Shown here piece after piece: positions 44,311 through 57,060 of a DNA stretch of 64,000 nucleotides. Numbering within the stretch: position 1 is the stretch's first letter; every line of letters begins with the position of its first letter. The stretch comes from Coptis chinensis (lineage: Eukaryota; Streptophyta; Magnoliopsida; Ranunculales; Ranunculaceae). The DNA lies in assembly GCA_015680905.1 (NCBI GenBank), contig CM027382.1:10947501-11011500 (forward strand), given 5' to 3'. Both the position numbers and the translations under genes were made by a program. The notes beneath the pieces are model-generated. The model ran no database searches, was not told the DNA's origin, and saw only the letters and a program-made list of their open reading frames with translations.

Positions 44311-46988
44311 TGACACTCGCTCTTTTTGTGTTTATGAGATGGTATATGGATGATGTCGATAGATGATGATCGTTGAACAAATAGAAGTGTATCAAAACCT
44401 AATTATCCCTCAATAAGTAAAGGATGAGTAGGGTATTGTTCCACTTTTAAGTGTATGTTATGTGAAGGACAAGACTGGAAAGGGGGTTTGAGAGATTAAA
44501 AACTATGATTGTAGAGATTTTAGATTCTAATACTAAACTAAACTATTGAGAATCTATAGGAGAGGGAATTCAAAAGATTAGAATCCACCAATACTTTTGA
44601 CCTATGACCTTCTGCTTCGTGGTTTTTCTTACAAGTGAACTACAATTAGGCAATCGAGCGAGTGCGGATGCCCCTTTGGACGAAACATCGTTAACAATTA
44701 ACTCTACTTAAGGTTGTTCCTATGTTTATGCTATTAATATCTTATTTCCTTTTATGTAAGCTCGGGCAGCCATTCAATGTATTAACGAGAGCAACATTAA
44801 GGAGTACTTCCTAATAGGGCAACCATTCAATGAATCACCACTTAAGGCAAACACAAAGAATACTTCCCCTAGGTAGCCACTCCCTGAACTACCCCTTCTA
44901 AGGCAACACAAAGAATACTTCCCTAACTCTAAAGAACTATACTACTAGAGGAAAAGTAAAGAACACTAGCATGATATTAAAATTGCAAAACATAAACCCT
45001 ATTCTATACTTCCATCCCCTGGTGTGGGCAATGAAACTAATAACTAAAAACATAAAGAACTAACCTGATTGAAGAACACCATGAACCAAAAGAATCATTA
45101 AACCTTAAGCATCGACTTCATCTTTGATAACCCGTAAAAATAATAAAGTTTCCTAAATATTAATGTTAATAACACTAATACATAATCCTACCGTTCTTAC
45201 GTTTAAATCAATTCTTCTTACTCTCAAAACATAATCATGCAATATAATGAGTAAGGATTCGTTCCACTCTTAACTCTCAAGACTTAAACAAATTCAATTA
45301 ATCAAAACAAAAGGAACAATGGTGAGAGTAATGATTTGATGTGAAATTTCTATACTACCATTCCCAACACAAGAAAAATAATAAGAACAAGACATAATTA
45401 AATTAAACTGAAATTAAAACTAATTTAGAACTAAGATTGTGAATAACTAATTATTAATTTAAGACAACTAAATCCAAATAAGAATTTAAGCAATAATCTA
45501 AATTGAAATGAAGAACTAATACTTTATTCTAAAAACTAAAATATGATTCTAAACTAACTAATTGAATGAATGTAAAAACTAGATCTAGATCTAAAAGCTA
45601 AGGTTTAATGGCTACTTTTCTTATCCTAACCTAATTTATTTTCTAACCTAACTATCTCCCCTTAACAAAGAGCTAAGCTTTTGTTTTTATATGCTTCAAA
45701 TCCAAAAATCGTGCATGGGCTTGGAGCCATGGCAGGCCCAAAACCCAATTCTTTCAGTCCAAAAAGGCCTCTTCAGCTGCAGTTGGCTTCGACAGACTTT
45801 TTGTCTACATCTGCTCCTCTGATTGGGCCAAGGCTTGGACCATTGGAAAGCTCTTTCCGAGTCGGCCGTTTTGACATAGGGTAGACCCAATTCCGAGGTC
45901 TGAGTCCAAATCTGACCCTGGAAGTTCTGGCTGACTTGTGCACTATTTCTGTCCGTGTTGACTTTTCAACTTTTGACCAGGCTTTACAAAGGCTTTGTCT
46001 CCTTGAATCTTGGCCTTTATTCACAGAACTCCTTAGCAACCGACCTTTGCTCCTTTATCTCGCTAAAGTGGCACATTTCTGCACATAATGGACTTTGAAG
46101 CCTGAAATGCATAAAAACACGTAATCAGTATTAACTCTTAATTATTACTCACATAATTGGTCTAAAAGTATGATAGTTAAGGGGTTAAAACTACAGTTTT
46201 GGGCTCTTATCAATCTCCTCCCTTGAATAAGAAGATTAGCTTTCCATAAAGAAGGAAGAACACAAAGAACGAGAAGAAGAAGAGTCGAAGAACATAAGAC
46301 TAGAAAGACTAACTTATTAAGACTCGACTAGTTAAAACCGAATATTTTATTATTAATCTCTCTCTGCCTCAAGTTCTGAAGAAAAGAATATAAGTGAATT
46401 GGCGAGCTAGTTACATGAGATAATTAGGTCCTCTATTTATAGGGGTTACAATGAGTTCTAGAAGCATTCCAAACCGCCATTTGTTTCCTAATACAAATCA
46501 ACTTCTTTTAAAGTCCAACTTCATCTCCAAAATTGAGAAGGAAGTGGCTACAGTGTCGGTTCATGCATCTGGGCACACGATCCTTATGTCTCAGACGCGA
46601 GCTTTGCGTCTGGACGCACGATCCTTGCGTCCCAAATGCGGAAGTCTATTTTCCCTTTTTGCTCTATCATTCTATCCTCTTTTGCGGGCATTGGTCTAAG
46701 TAACGAATTTTTTTGCCTTGGGCTTCCAAATAGGCTTTAAAATAGGTCCAAATCGCATCTTTAATAGCTTCAATTCCTTGACCTTCTCCATGATTGTCCA
46801 CGAGCTTCCCATGTGATCCTTAATGCTCCGAATTGCTCCGTTTTACCCCTTTTTCTCTAATATTCCACAAAACTCTCTTTTTCACCTGTAGAATCATAAA
46901 ACATAACTTACAAACACTATTAGTCCACTAAGATGGCTAAACAAGAGGCATAATCGAGGGTTAAATTGCACTTTTTGAGCACTTATCA
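44311..46988 (-). repeat. 3' LTR of the pol-bearing element (1585 bp after removing a nested solo LTR)
   Basis: It runs TGACACTCGC to GAGCACTTATCA. 44330-45119 and 46213-46320 match 63105-63896 and 63897-64000. A minus-strand TATA box CTATAAATAG is at 46432-46442. The adjoining polypurine tract reads TGTTGGGGGTTG on the minus strand. Confidence 0.9.
45125..46212 (-). mobile_element. Solo LTR (1088 bp) of the TGATAA...TTATCA family
   Basis: It starts TGATAACCCGTAAAAAT and ends GGGCTCTTATCA. Flanking 5-bp copies are ATCTT (45120-45124) and ATCTC (46213-46217); the undisturbed LTR copy at 63895 reads CATCTCCTCC, so the right copy is original. It is related to the LTRs at 8754, 32798 and 40118. 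It is a product of LTR-LTR recombination. Confidence 0.92.
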
Positions 46989-49013
46989 CAACCCCCAACA
47001 AGCATTTTGCTAGTCTCTTAGCAAATAAGATAAAAAATAGATAAGTGATCAAAATCACATCCTAATAACAAAATAAAATCCTAACTCACTTTCGCAGGCA
47101 TCGCGATTGTATTTAACATATACAACAAGGCTTTAAACATTTAAGTTCCCCAAAAAGAACGAGTTATAGTCTCGTGAGGGTTTTCAGGTGATATACCCAC
47201 AAAATCAATCAATACCATGTTCAAGAATGATGGTATTTTTTAGAGAGAGAAATTTCTTACCCATTTAGTGCTTACTCCAACAGACGGTCTCCATTGCTAA
47301 CTACATTGCTGTAAAGACTCATAGATTATGATGGGAGATAGTAAAAATTAATAAAATTCTCAATCAAGGCTTATGTGTGTACTTAGTCAATCTCCTATAC
47401 TCTCCTATCCAAGAAATGGAATCCCTAGTTTACCTTTAGACAGATAATCTCGACTTTCAATCCTCACTGGTCATAGTTTTAGAAAAGAATCTCTTAGAAG
47501 ATGGTCTACTATTTTACCTCATGTATGTGGGGAAAAGAATAATGAATACGAACACCCCACATGATATCTTGAAAAACAAACTTCTGGATGAAAGTAGTCT
47601 CATGAAAAGAATGTCAATCACATATGGAGTGTCGGGTCCTTCATTTTAGCATCATCTCACCTATTCTAGACTTCGTACCATACTGTAGTGATAAGTCATG
47701 GGTTGTAACTTGGCTTGGGTATTGATTTATGAAGGAAAGGTAAAAAAGATTCAAAGGTTGTTTCTAAAAACACTAAGGTTTTTGTTTCTTTCTTTGGACA
47801 ATTTCTTCAAATTCTGTATTGTAAAGAAAATTCTTCCTTTGTCTTAGCTTTTCCATCTATTCTATTCAACTTTTTTTTTTCCTTTCTTTTTCTTTAGCTT
47901 AGTGGTATATCCTTGATTAGTACTGGATATGCTTGTTTTCTACTAGCTTCTTTCACTTAGAACAGAATGATAGTCTTCATTATATTTCTCTGATATTTTC
48001 TTGTAATCTTCCTTTTGTGCTCTTTCTTCCTCCTTGTGCCCCTCATATACTCAAAAGCATATGGGTATGGCTGATAAAGATTTTGGGTTGTACTCCTTGT
48101 TTGGAGTTGGGTAAAAGATAAAGGGTTTTGGAAGAAATGGCTTGATGTAAGGCTCAAAAGGGTTTAACATGATGGTCCTACTAGGTGGGATAAATGCTAA
48201 ATGGGTTCACTACTTGACTTATCAGTATGATACTCTATTTCAAATAGACTACAAGACCTAATGGCTATCTCCCTAGTTGATGTCACTTCGTGATTAACCA
48301 AATCAACGAATAATGAGACTATATTACAACGACATAAATAACTGAAAGATGTTGAGTCTCTAAGACTCGGATTTTTTGTAAGAACTCTCCAAAGAATGGG
48401 TATAAAGCTCAAGTCTCAACGGGCTAAGTCTAAAAAATCTACTTCCAGTTTACTAGGAATTAAATATCTATTTTAGCAAAAGTACACAAAACTTACCAAC
48501 TATGGTGGTGCCTTGATAAAGAATTCTATCAACAAGAACTATGTCCGAGCATAATAAATAGTCTAAGCGGTAATGAAATTAATAATATCAACTATCTATC
48601 AAACTCAACACTAAGCAGTATAGAATCTATATCCCAAAATCATCATTAAAATTCATTTTTCTCATGCTATCTGATATAGAAACAAAAATATTTTTGTTTT
48701 TGAAAACTAATTTTTGAAATTCATTTCTCAAGTACACCCTCCCCTTACTTATGCATACATTGACCTCAATGTATAAAGAAGTAAATGAAATGGATGAGAA
48801 AAATGTAGGATATTACCATTGATGTCGAATATCAGTATTTTGATCTTTCTCTGTCATATTAAGGTTAAGCTCACAAAATAGAGAAAATCAAATACAATTA
48901 GTTCAAATCAATTTTTATTTTATTTTATTTTTTAGGTCTTTTTATGTCAGATCCCCAAGACGTAATGTGAGTCTTTTAAAGTCAGATTCTCAAGACTTTT
49001 GAGTCCTTTATAG
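46989..49013. other. 3' non-coding region of the pol-bearing element
   Basis: It holds blocks shared with 33997-35830 of the gag-protease element, including a pyrimidine-rich tract (47770-47900) and GTCTTTTAAAGTCAGATT at about 48976. Short frames here are not supported. Confidence 0.55.
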
Positions 49014-49346
49014 TCAGATTCTCAAGACTAGTATTCCCACCCACTTTTCATTTGTAGTTCTTCCGATTCTCAAGACTGATTGACAAAAGTATACCTTGTA
49101 CCAACAATTTTCTCTTAATGGATGTAATCCATAACAAGTTTTAGAATGGCAATTCTTACACCAACCTAGCTTACGCACTCTCCTCTTACATGCAAATGAA
49201 CTTTTATCGAACCTTACACAAGCGATAGAAATAATCTTCCTTTGAAGGTCAATGGGGAGTAAATCCCACAAACTAACAAGTGGTGAACACTTAGGTTTCC
49301 ATTTCAAAACTGATCTCTCAACAACATGCTTACTTCCTGTAGACAT
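49014..49346 (-). CDS. Unidentified 110-codon frame with F-box-like and Cys-rich parts
   Basis: It starts MSTGSKHVVERSVLKWKPKC, then LVSLWDLLPIDLQRKIISIA, which resembles the first helices of an F-box (LPxDLxxKI). A basic stretch and a Cys/His-rich segment (KLGWCKNCHSKTCYGL) follow. It ends in RTTNEKWVGILVLRI. It lies in the 3' non-coding part of the pol-bearing element, next to a solo LTR, and could be captured host sequence. The F-box assignment is a resemblance only; at least half the frame fits nothing I know. Confidence 0.3.
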   Translation of the reverse strand: MSTGSKHVVERSVLKWKPKCSPLVSLWDLLPIDLQRKIISIACVRFDKSSFACKRRVRKLGWCKNCHSKTCYGLHPLRENCWYKVYFCQSVLRIGRTTNEKWVGILVLRI

Positions 49347-49359
49347 TTTATACTCGGTC

Positions 49360-50622
49360 TGTAGGAACCGTTATTTCAGAACGAATATTTCTACAAACCG
49401 CGAGAACCACGCGCAGCAGAATTAATGGGTTCTCACGATTTGGATAGAGAACATACCTTTTAGATCCGGTTTTGATAACTCTAAGAATCCAAGCTTTATG
49501 AATCCGAATCAACAATCAACCATTTGATCTTCTGTTGTATTCCTTTAGAATAGATTGGACGTTGTGTGGACAACGATCTACCAATCCCCTTCTTTCTCAC
49601 AAAGCTAGATCCAATTTTGGATCTATCTTTCCTTGCCTCTTTTTCTAATCCAGTGAATAGTGAATTTTAGCCAGAGAGAGATTATTCTATTTATAGGCTA
49701 CAACAGGGACCATGAGGAGAAATTAGGGTTGGGCCTCCTGACGGGCATAGGTTTCCCATGTTCGCCCAGAACACACGGCCCAAGTCCGTCAACAAATGAC
49801 TTATTCCACTAAAGGCCATTGTTGCACTACCACCCTAATCCCAAATTACGTGTCAGTGTTTATGGGCTCCATATTATATGCTCGTTGATCTCCCCGTGTT
49901 TAAGATATCGAATGTCCGTTGATTAAGTCAAGTTACTGACAACTATATTAATCAACTTCTTATGTCCTTGAGTAGTACCATTCAACCTCATTGTCATGTC
50001 GGAATAAATCTACCTACAGGGTTTACATGACAATCTTTTTGAGCTCCTTAAGGGGACATCATCAACCCGACTTCTTGTGGGACACGAATTCCTTCTATAA
50101 TCAACAACACACCTTACATACAATGTCATTACCCAATCCATCGAGTTTGTTGATTCACAAATGAATCTCACTCATTGATGATTTAAAGCAATGTACAATG
50201 CATGTAAGTGCCCGTTATTATATCCGGATTAGGAGGACAAACATCCATAATAACAGAGGCGTTTGTTCTCTTACATAGTCAGTATAAAGAGAAACAACCT
50301 TACTTGGTCCTGTTCAATACACACAAAGTGTACTAGTGTAATCCTATAGTCAAGATAGACTAATACCAGATTATACTACAACTGTGCTAATGGTTTGTCC
50401 AAATCTATCTAGGTTGTGAACGATTACTTATACTTTATAAAGTACTGATAATATAATCTTCTGTGTGTTCACACCATATCATCTACAACATAAAGTATTA
50501 GACACATGCATATAACTAATAACATATATAATATGCATAACATTTGCCCATATGATTCTCATTCAAAATATAAAGAATTAGAGTTAATACAAAAGTAATG
50601 CTTTTAGTATATAACCCTATCA
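49360..50622 (-). mobile_element. Solo LTR (1263 bp), copia-like, of a different family
   Basis: TGTAGGAACCG to ACCCTATCA, flanked by perfect CGGTC duplications (49355-49359 and 50623-50627). A minus-strand TATA box CTATAAATAG lies near 49690-49700, so the LTR points left. The internal part and partner LTR are gone. Confidence 0.88.
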
Positions 50623-50726
50623 CGGTCTACTAGAGTTATGAGACTTTGACTCCGGCGCTTGCAACTCCTCTCAGTAAAGGATAAAGTTATGAAAATCTGA
50701 GGGCCCAGCTATCGGTGGCACTTATA

Positions 50727-52303
50727 CTAATGAGATCCTAAGGAGTCAAGCTTACGACGCTTGACTTCCTGATGCAAAAAACTTAAACTAGACAGAGTAA
50801 CAAGTTCAGCAAGACATAGAATGTAATCTTTAAGGTGTGTAGGTAACTTACCCCAATTGTCTGCTTTAACAGTGGTTTGATAAACCGGATCCTTGAGAAA
50901 AATGGCCTCCACGTCTCTAGTAGGTAACTCCATAAAAGGCTTTAGTCGATGAGCGTTGACTTTGAAATGAGTCCTTCTCTTTATCTCTTCTACTTCAATA
51001 GCTCCAAAAGGTGTGACATGTCTTACTACAAACGGTCCCGTCCATCTAGATCTCAACTTTCCTGGGAAAATTTCTAGGCAAGAGTTGTAGACCAGAACCT
51101 TTTGTCTAGGTTCAAATTCTCTCTTCAGAATTCTTCTGTCATGTAATGCTTTAGTCTTATCCTTGTAAATCCTTGACTTATCATAATCATCACTTCTCAA
51201 TTCCTCTAATTCACTGATCTGAAGCTTCCTCCTTTCTCCTGCTTGATCTAGGCTGAAATTCATCTCTTTCACTGCCCAATAGGCTTTATGTTCTAACTCA
51301 ACAGGTAGATGACACGCCTTTCCATATACCAAGCGATAGGGTGACATTTATATGGGTGTTTTGAATGCTGTTTTGTATGCCCATAGTACATCTTGGAGTC
51401 TAAGAGACTAGTCTTTCTTAGAAGGATTAACTGTCTTCTCCAAAATACTCTTGATTTCCCTATTTGAAACTTCTGCTTGACCATTAGTCTGAGGATGATA
51501 TGGTAAAGCTAGCTTGTGAAATACTTCATACTTTGCCATAAGATTCCCAAATATAAAGTTACAGAAATGAGAATCGGTATCACTGATGATGGCTCTCGGT
51601 GCTCCGAATCTTGGTAGAATGTTCTTCTTCAGAAAGTCCACGATGACTTTATGATCGGTGATCTTTGTAGGAACTGCTTCAATCCACTTTAAAACATAGT
51701 CCACAACCAGTAGAATGTAGGTGTAACCAAAATAAGGTGGAAATGGTCCCATGAAGTCTATACCCCATACATCAAAGATTTCTGAGATAAGGATCGGTTG
51801 TTGAGGCCACTCGAATCTTTTCGAGGTCTTACCCAAAAATTGGCATCTCAGACATGCATTGCAATAAACATTTGCATCTTTAAAAGAGTAGGTCAATAGA
51901 ATCCAGCTTGTAATACCTTGTCTGTAGTACGTTGCGGGCCAAAGTGTCCTCCGCAAGGCTGATCGTGATAGAATGATAGAATGGATTCCTATTCTGATTC
52001 TGGGATGCATCTTCGAATAATCTGATCCGAACACTTCTTGAATAAGTATGGATCATCCCAAAAATAATATCTGGCTTCTGAGTAGAATAAATCTTTTTCT
52101 TGCTTGCTCCAATGCGATGATACCTTGTCGGTCACAAGATAATTTGCGATGTGGTCGTACCATGGTACTTCTGATATACTTAACAAATGTTCATCAGGAA
52201 AGGTCTCACAGATTTGTAAATTGTCTTCCGTATTCTCCACTAGCAATCTAGAAAGGTGATCAACAACGACATTCTCTATTCCTTTCTTATCACGTATCTC
52301 CAA
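50727..52303 (-). pseudogene. Integrase and end of RNase H of the pol-bearing element
   Basis: From the right, [18 protein letters not shown] ends RNase H. The integrase core includes WGIDFMGPFPPYFGYTYILL (first Asp), IISDTDSHFCN (second Asp) and QTNGQAEVSNREIK (Glu), so the DDE triad is present. [20 protein letters not shown] follows near 51347, then a C-terminal GPFVVRHV segment. A frame shift near 52010 and stops near 51350-51410 break it. No chromodomain is seen, as expected for Athila/Tat. Integrase would insert the cDNA. Confidence 0.85.
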
Positions 52304-53813
52304 ATCAAATTCTTGTAAAAGTAGTATCCATTAGATCAACCTAGGCTTGCCATCCTGCTTAGCGAGTAAATGACGCAAGGCAGCATGGTCAGTATAAACT
52401 ATTACCTTTGAACCTATCAGATATTAACGAATTTTGTCAAAAGAATAGACGACGGCTAAGAGTTCCTTCTCAGTGGTAGAATAATTAATCTAAGCTCCAT
52501 TTAGAGTCTTGCTAGCATAATAGATTGCATATGGTACTTTCTTGTCTCTTTGTCCTAGAACGGCTCCTATAGCATAATCAGATGCATCACACATGATCTC
52601 AAACGGCTGGCTCCAATTGGGCGCACGAATGATTGGTGCTGAAGTAAGTGTTTCCTTTAACTTCATAAAAGCTTTGACACATGAGGTATCAAAATCAAAG
52701 ACAATATCATTTCCTAACAGATGTGACAGTGGTTTTGCAATTCTGCTGAAATCCTTGATAAATCGACGGTAGAATCCCACGTGACCTAGGAAGGCCCGGA
52801 TATCTTTTACAGTTCTCGGTTTGGGTAGATCCTTTATAATATCAATCTTTGTTCGATTTATTAGAATTCCTTCCTTTGAAACTTGGTGACCCAACACTAT
52901 CCCTCCATTTACCATGAAGTGACACTTTCCCAGTTCATAACTAAGTTGGTATCGCAACAACGTTTAAGGACTAAAGAGAGATGGTGTAGGCAATCCTCAA
53001 AAGATGATCCAAAAACTGAAAAATTGTCCATAAAAACTTCCATGTATTTCTCTACCATGTCGTCAAAAATACTCATCATGCATCGCTGAAAAGTGGATGG
53101 TGCATTACATAGACCAAAAGGCATATGACGGTAGGCGAATGTTCCAAACGGACATGTGAATGTGGTCTTCTCTTGGTCCTCAGGGTGAATATGAATTTGA
53201 AAATATCCTGAGTAACCGTCAAGAAAGCAGTAGTAAGCTTGTCCAGCTAATCTTTCTAACATATGATCGATGAATGGCAATGGAAAATGATCTTTTCTCA
53301 ATGCGCTTTTTAGCTTCCTATAATCGATGCAAACTCTCCATCCAGTTTGAATCCTGGTTGGAATCAACTCATTGTTCTCGTTCTCGATCACTGTGGTTCC
53401 GGACTTCTTCGGCACAACTTGAACTGGACTAACCCATTAACTATTGAAGTAGGGTAGATAATGTCAGCGTCAAGGAGTTTGACGGCCTCTTCTCGAACTA
53501 CTTCCTTCATCTTTGGATTAAGTCTCCTCTATGGTCGCTTAGAAGTCTTGGAATCCTCTTCCAAATAAATCCTATGTTGAACTATCATTGGGCTGATCCC
53601 CTTGATATCATCAATTGTCCAACCTAAAGCTGACTTGTGTTCGTTTAAAAGTGCTACTAACCTGGATTCCAGCTCCTCAGTCAAATCTGATGCAATGACT
53701 ACTAGGTAGGTTCCCAAATCTCCCAAGAAAACATACTTGAGTTTAGATGGCAAAGGCTTCAATTCTATCTTTGGCGGCTCCTTCTTAAGCTCTTTAGATG
53801 GTCCATCAGGCAT
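52304..53813 (-). pseudogene. Reverse transcriptase and RNase H of the pol-bearing element, catalytic site mutated
   Basis: 53813-53529 is the protease-RT linker. RT blocks: GWRVCIDYRKLKSALRKDHF, LDGYSGYFQIHI, FGTFAYRHMPFGLCNAPSTF, then VFMDNFSVFG, where the family has a double Asp; the second is Asn here. The thumb and connection (IRAFLGHVGFYRRFIKDFS) and RNase H ([38 protein letters not shown]) follow. Stops lie at 53460-53420, 52488 and 52330. RT would copy RNA into cDNA; this copy cannot. Confidence 0.88.
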
Positions 53814-54624
53814 AGGCGATTCAAACTTTTCTTTGAACTCACTACAACAGAAAAGACATTTAAAATCACTCCATAAGTGATGTCAAAAATATACGACGTC
53901 ACTTTTGCAAGTGATGTAACTGGTGGCGACGTGAAAAGTCAGGGTTTTCCACATCACTTTTTAAACGATGTCCATAAGTGATGTTACTTCACATCACTTT
54001 TTAATTGATGTCCACAAGTGATGTTATAACTTTGCATCACTTTTTTAATCGATGTCCACAAGTGATGTTATAACGCTACATCACTTTTTAATCGATGTCC
54101 ACAAGTGATGTTATAACGCTTAACATCACTTTTAAGTGAAATCAATAAGGCCGATTAACATCACTTAGGAAGTGACATCTCATTCAGATTCTAAATTACT
54201 TGTAAAGTGATGTGAAATAACTATACATCACTTTAAAAGTGATGTCCCATTTATCAAAATAATTAAAAAAATAAATAAATAAAATAATAAAAATAAAATA
54301 AAATAAAATTGCCAATATCATCCCAATATAATACCATTTTTCTAGTCATTTATCATCAAATAAAGATGAAACGTATCTTAAAATCACATTCATCACACAA
54401 ATATCATCTCCAATTACAAATATTACACTAAATACAAAAAATTGTAACTAGCCAACATATACCAACAAAATCTAATCTGCAGTACCGAACTGAGCCAAAG
54501 AGAACACAATCACCCAACCAAGAACCTATCACAACCTGACTTGATGCAATCAATTTAATCTAAGAACCTATCACAGCCTAACCAACCACTCTGTTTTCTT
54601 TTTTCTACAGTACGGAACATTGTA

Positions 54625-55140
54625 CTAGAAAATCAATGCAGACTTGTACTCATGCAAGAATAGTTTGACAATGTCTGGATCTTCATGAGAAGCAAGATAG
54701 GTTATACAAGGAACAAAACCAGGCAGCCAGATAATGTACTTGATAGCATAACAAGTTTTCCTGCATCCATCTTACACAAACAAAACCCTGGAGAGTCACC
54801 AAGAGAAATATTCTTCAAAGCACGCCCGGAGATATTAGCATGGTCAAAGATGTAAGGCTCAATACTCCTATTATTTTCAACCTAGAACATATGATGCGTT
54901 AAATGAAGCGAGGAAGACCAAATGAATAGAGAATAAGAACAATAAAAACAAATACTATTTTGATTTAACATATATTTATATTTGAAGATGTCATAATGCG
55001 CTAAGAAATTCAGCTTTCATTTCCTCGGAGAAGTTTCCCCATGAAAGAGTCGACAAAGATGAACAACATCGATTTTCAACCTCCATCATATCCATGATCT
55101 CCCCATCTCCGTGAAGAGTAAGCACCTTTGCGATGAATTC
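54625..55140 (-). pseudogene. Possible captured host-gene exons inside the CACTA element
   Basis: One exon-like piece (55140-54991) follows an acceptor TTTTTAG and reads EFIAKVLTLHGDGEIMDMME, then NFSEEMKAEFLSAL and a stop. Another (54881-54625) follows TTCTAG and reads NNRSIEPYIFDHANISGRAL, then KNISLGDSPGFCLCKM. After a frame shift it continues ASHEDPDIVKLFLHEYKSAL to a stop. Composition and splice-like edges suggest transduplicated host sequence. I do not recognise the family. Confidence 0.35.
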
Positions 55141-55573
55141 CTAAAAATTATCAAGTAGTAGTTAGAACTAATGAGTAACCATCCGCATTGTAACTTATTC
55201 CAAATTTTGTAAGACCGACAAAGATGTACTTTGTTTTGATGAGAAATCAATATGGATCTACCTATTTTAGCAAGAACCTTCTATGCAAGAGAGGGCGAAA
55301 CCAAGGTTGCCGCATCGATCTAACAAATCCCCAGTCCAAATTTTGGTTAAGTTTTCTTAAGAGGAGGAAGAGCCAAAAGCGACAAAGAAGTAACCAAATA
55401 TGTAGAAAGTGCCTTAACAAAGGAAAGTGACTTCGTTAGGACTCTAAATATACTAACACAACTTCACACAATAGGCTCTCAATGCCCCCATCAAGTAAAA
55501 TGTATCATACCAGTCCTCGCGCCAGGCGTAACCTCGACACAAAAGCCAATCCAAGAAGGCATTCGAGAGATAG

Positions 55574-57060
55574 TGTAACGCCCCAAAATCAAATAAAGAT
55601 TACGAAGCATTAATAAAACGACGCTCAATATTAATAATTTAAAATCAACCATAAACCATCATATATTTTTTTTTTTCTACAAAAAACCGCAGAGTTTCCT
55701 TCAGATTTTTAACATTTCATATACCTAAAACCTCGTCATAACCCTCAAAAACATAATAACCTAATATTCATATATCAACCCTCAAGTTATATATAACTTT
55801 ACATAGTTTGAAAACCAAAACCTATCTATATACAACGCAAACCAAATATATACAACTCCATTAAAGCATATACACAACACCTTCCAAAATATATTTGGTA
55901 ACGTCCGCTAACCGATCCCTTTACCCTAGATTGGTATTTCACATATATGCACAACCCTCCATGACATCATATATAAATTAACGCCATGCAATACAAGCTG
56001 CAATTATTTATGTACAACAAAAGGAATCAATATAATATACATAAATAGGAAGTCACTACTTGTAACAGATATTAAGGTCACTTAACAACCCATATGATTC
56101 CAAGACACTCCTTTTAAGGTTTCTTTGATTCTTTAGTATGTATTCACCTTATAGATCTCGATATGGAGGGACTCGTTTCGTCCCCTCGTCCGTTTTACAT
56201 TCGACGATCAACATTAGATACTTAAGTCAATATATAATAATCAACTTGAAAAGAAATTGAATACAAAAGACAAGGTTGACACGCACCTTTAGCTGCTACA
56301 AAAAACTTACCGCTTGCTTATTAAATCATCATAAGTGCATCGATTAACATAAACCCAAGAAAGCATTAGACTTCAAGATAAATTAATCTTTCTATGCATA
56401 ACACGCACACTTATATACTTTTCATGTCCAAACTAAATAACGGTAAAAGAATATAAAACATCCGGTTATTCAAAGGGGTAGGGTTTTCCTATGGAAGCCG
56501 GGCCGAGCCAGTGGGCTGCCTACGCACTGCTTAGGGATCAAGCCAATCGTAGTTCTCCGCTATATTGATATGTAAAGATCTATAGGAATGAATTAAGTCA
56601 TTCCGACAAGGAAAGCGACATGGGTTCTCTACATACCCTTTGTTCTAGCCATGCTTCTCTCGACACAACAATCCACGGTTCTACCGTAACCAAAACACAA
56701 ATTGAAACCGCTTATAACTATCTACGGTTTCTAAGGCCATAAAAATAAAATGAACATGCTGAAAACGCTTTTTTCTTATAACAACGTTACAATTGTACCA
56801 ATCAGCCGGGTTTAATGCTAACCCAGAAACAACACCGTACGTTATACGTTATTAATGTAAAATTAATTAACACTATCATAACAACCCACTGTACATAATG
56901 AAAACATTTAATCAATATAATTGTACATAACTAATTAATTTTATATAAATAAATCGCATTAAATCAAGAATAAAAACTGTAATTAAAGGTATACATGCAA
57001 TTTAATGTATACAATATACAATATTAAAGTTTACTTACCTGACGCCTTTTAAACCACCAA
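55574..57060. other. LTR-like patch inside the CACTA element
   Basis: It starts TGTAACGCCCCAAAATC, a terminus seen on many plant LTRs. It contains GGGCTGCCTACGCACTGC near 56513, related to the LTR leader motif of the elements at 1415 and 14424. No matching end or target duplication was found, so this may be a fragment or coincidence. Confidence 0.25.

Noticed and set aside
55574..57060. Solo LTR starting TGTAACGCCCC
   Set aside because: Not accepted as an element because no matching end or target duplication was found and the leader motif orientation does not fit; kept only as a low-confidence patch.
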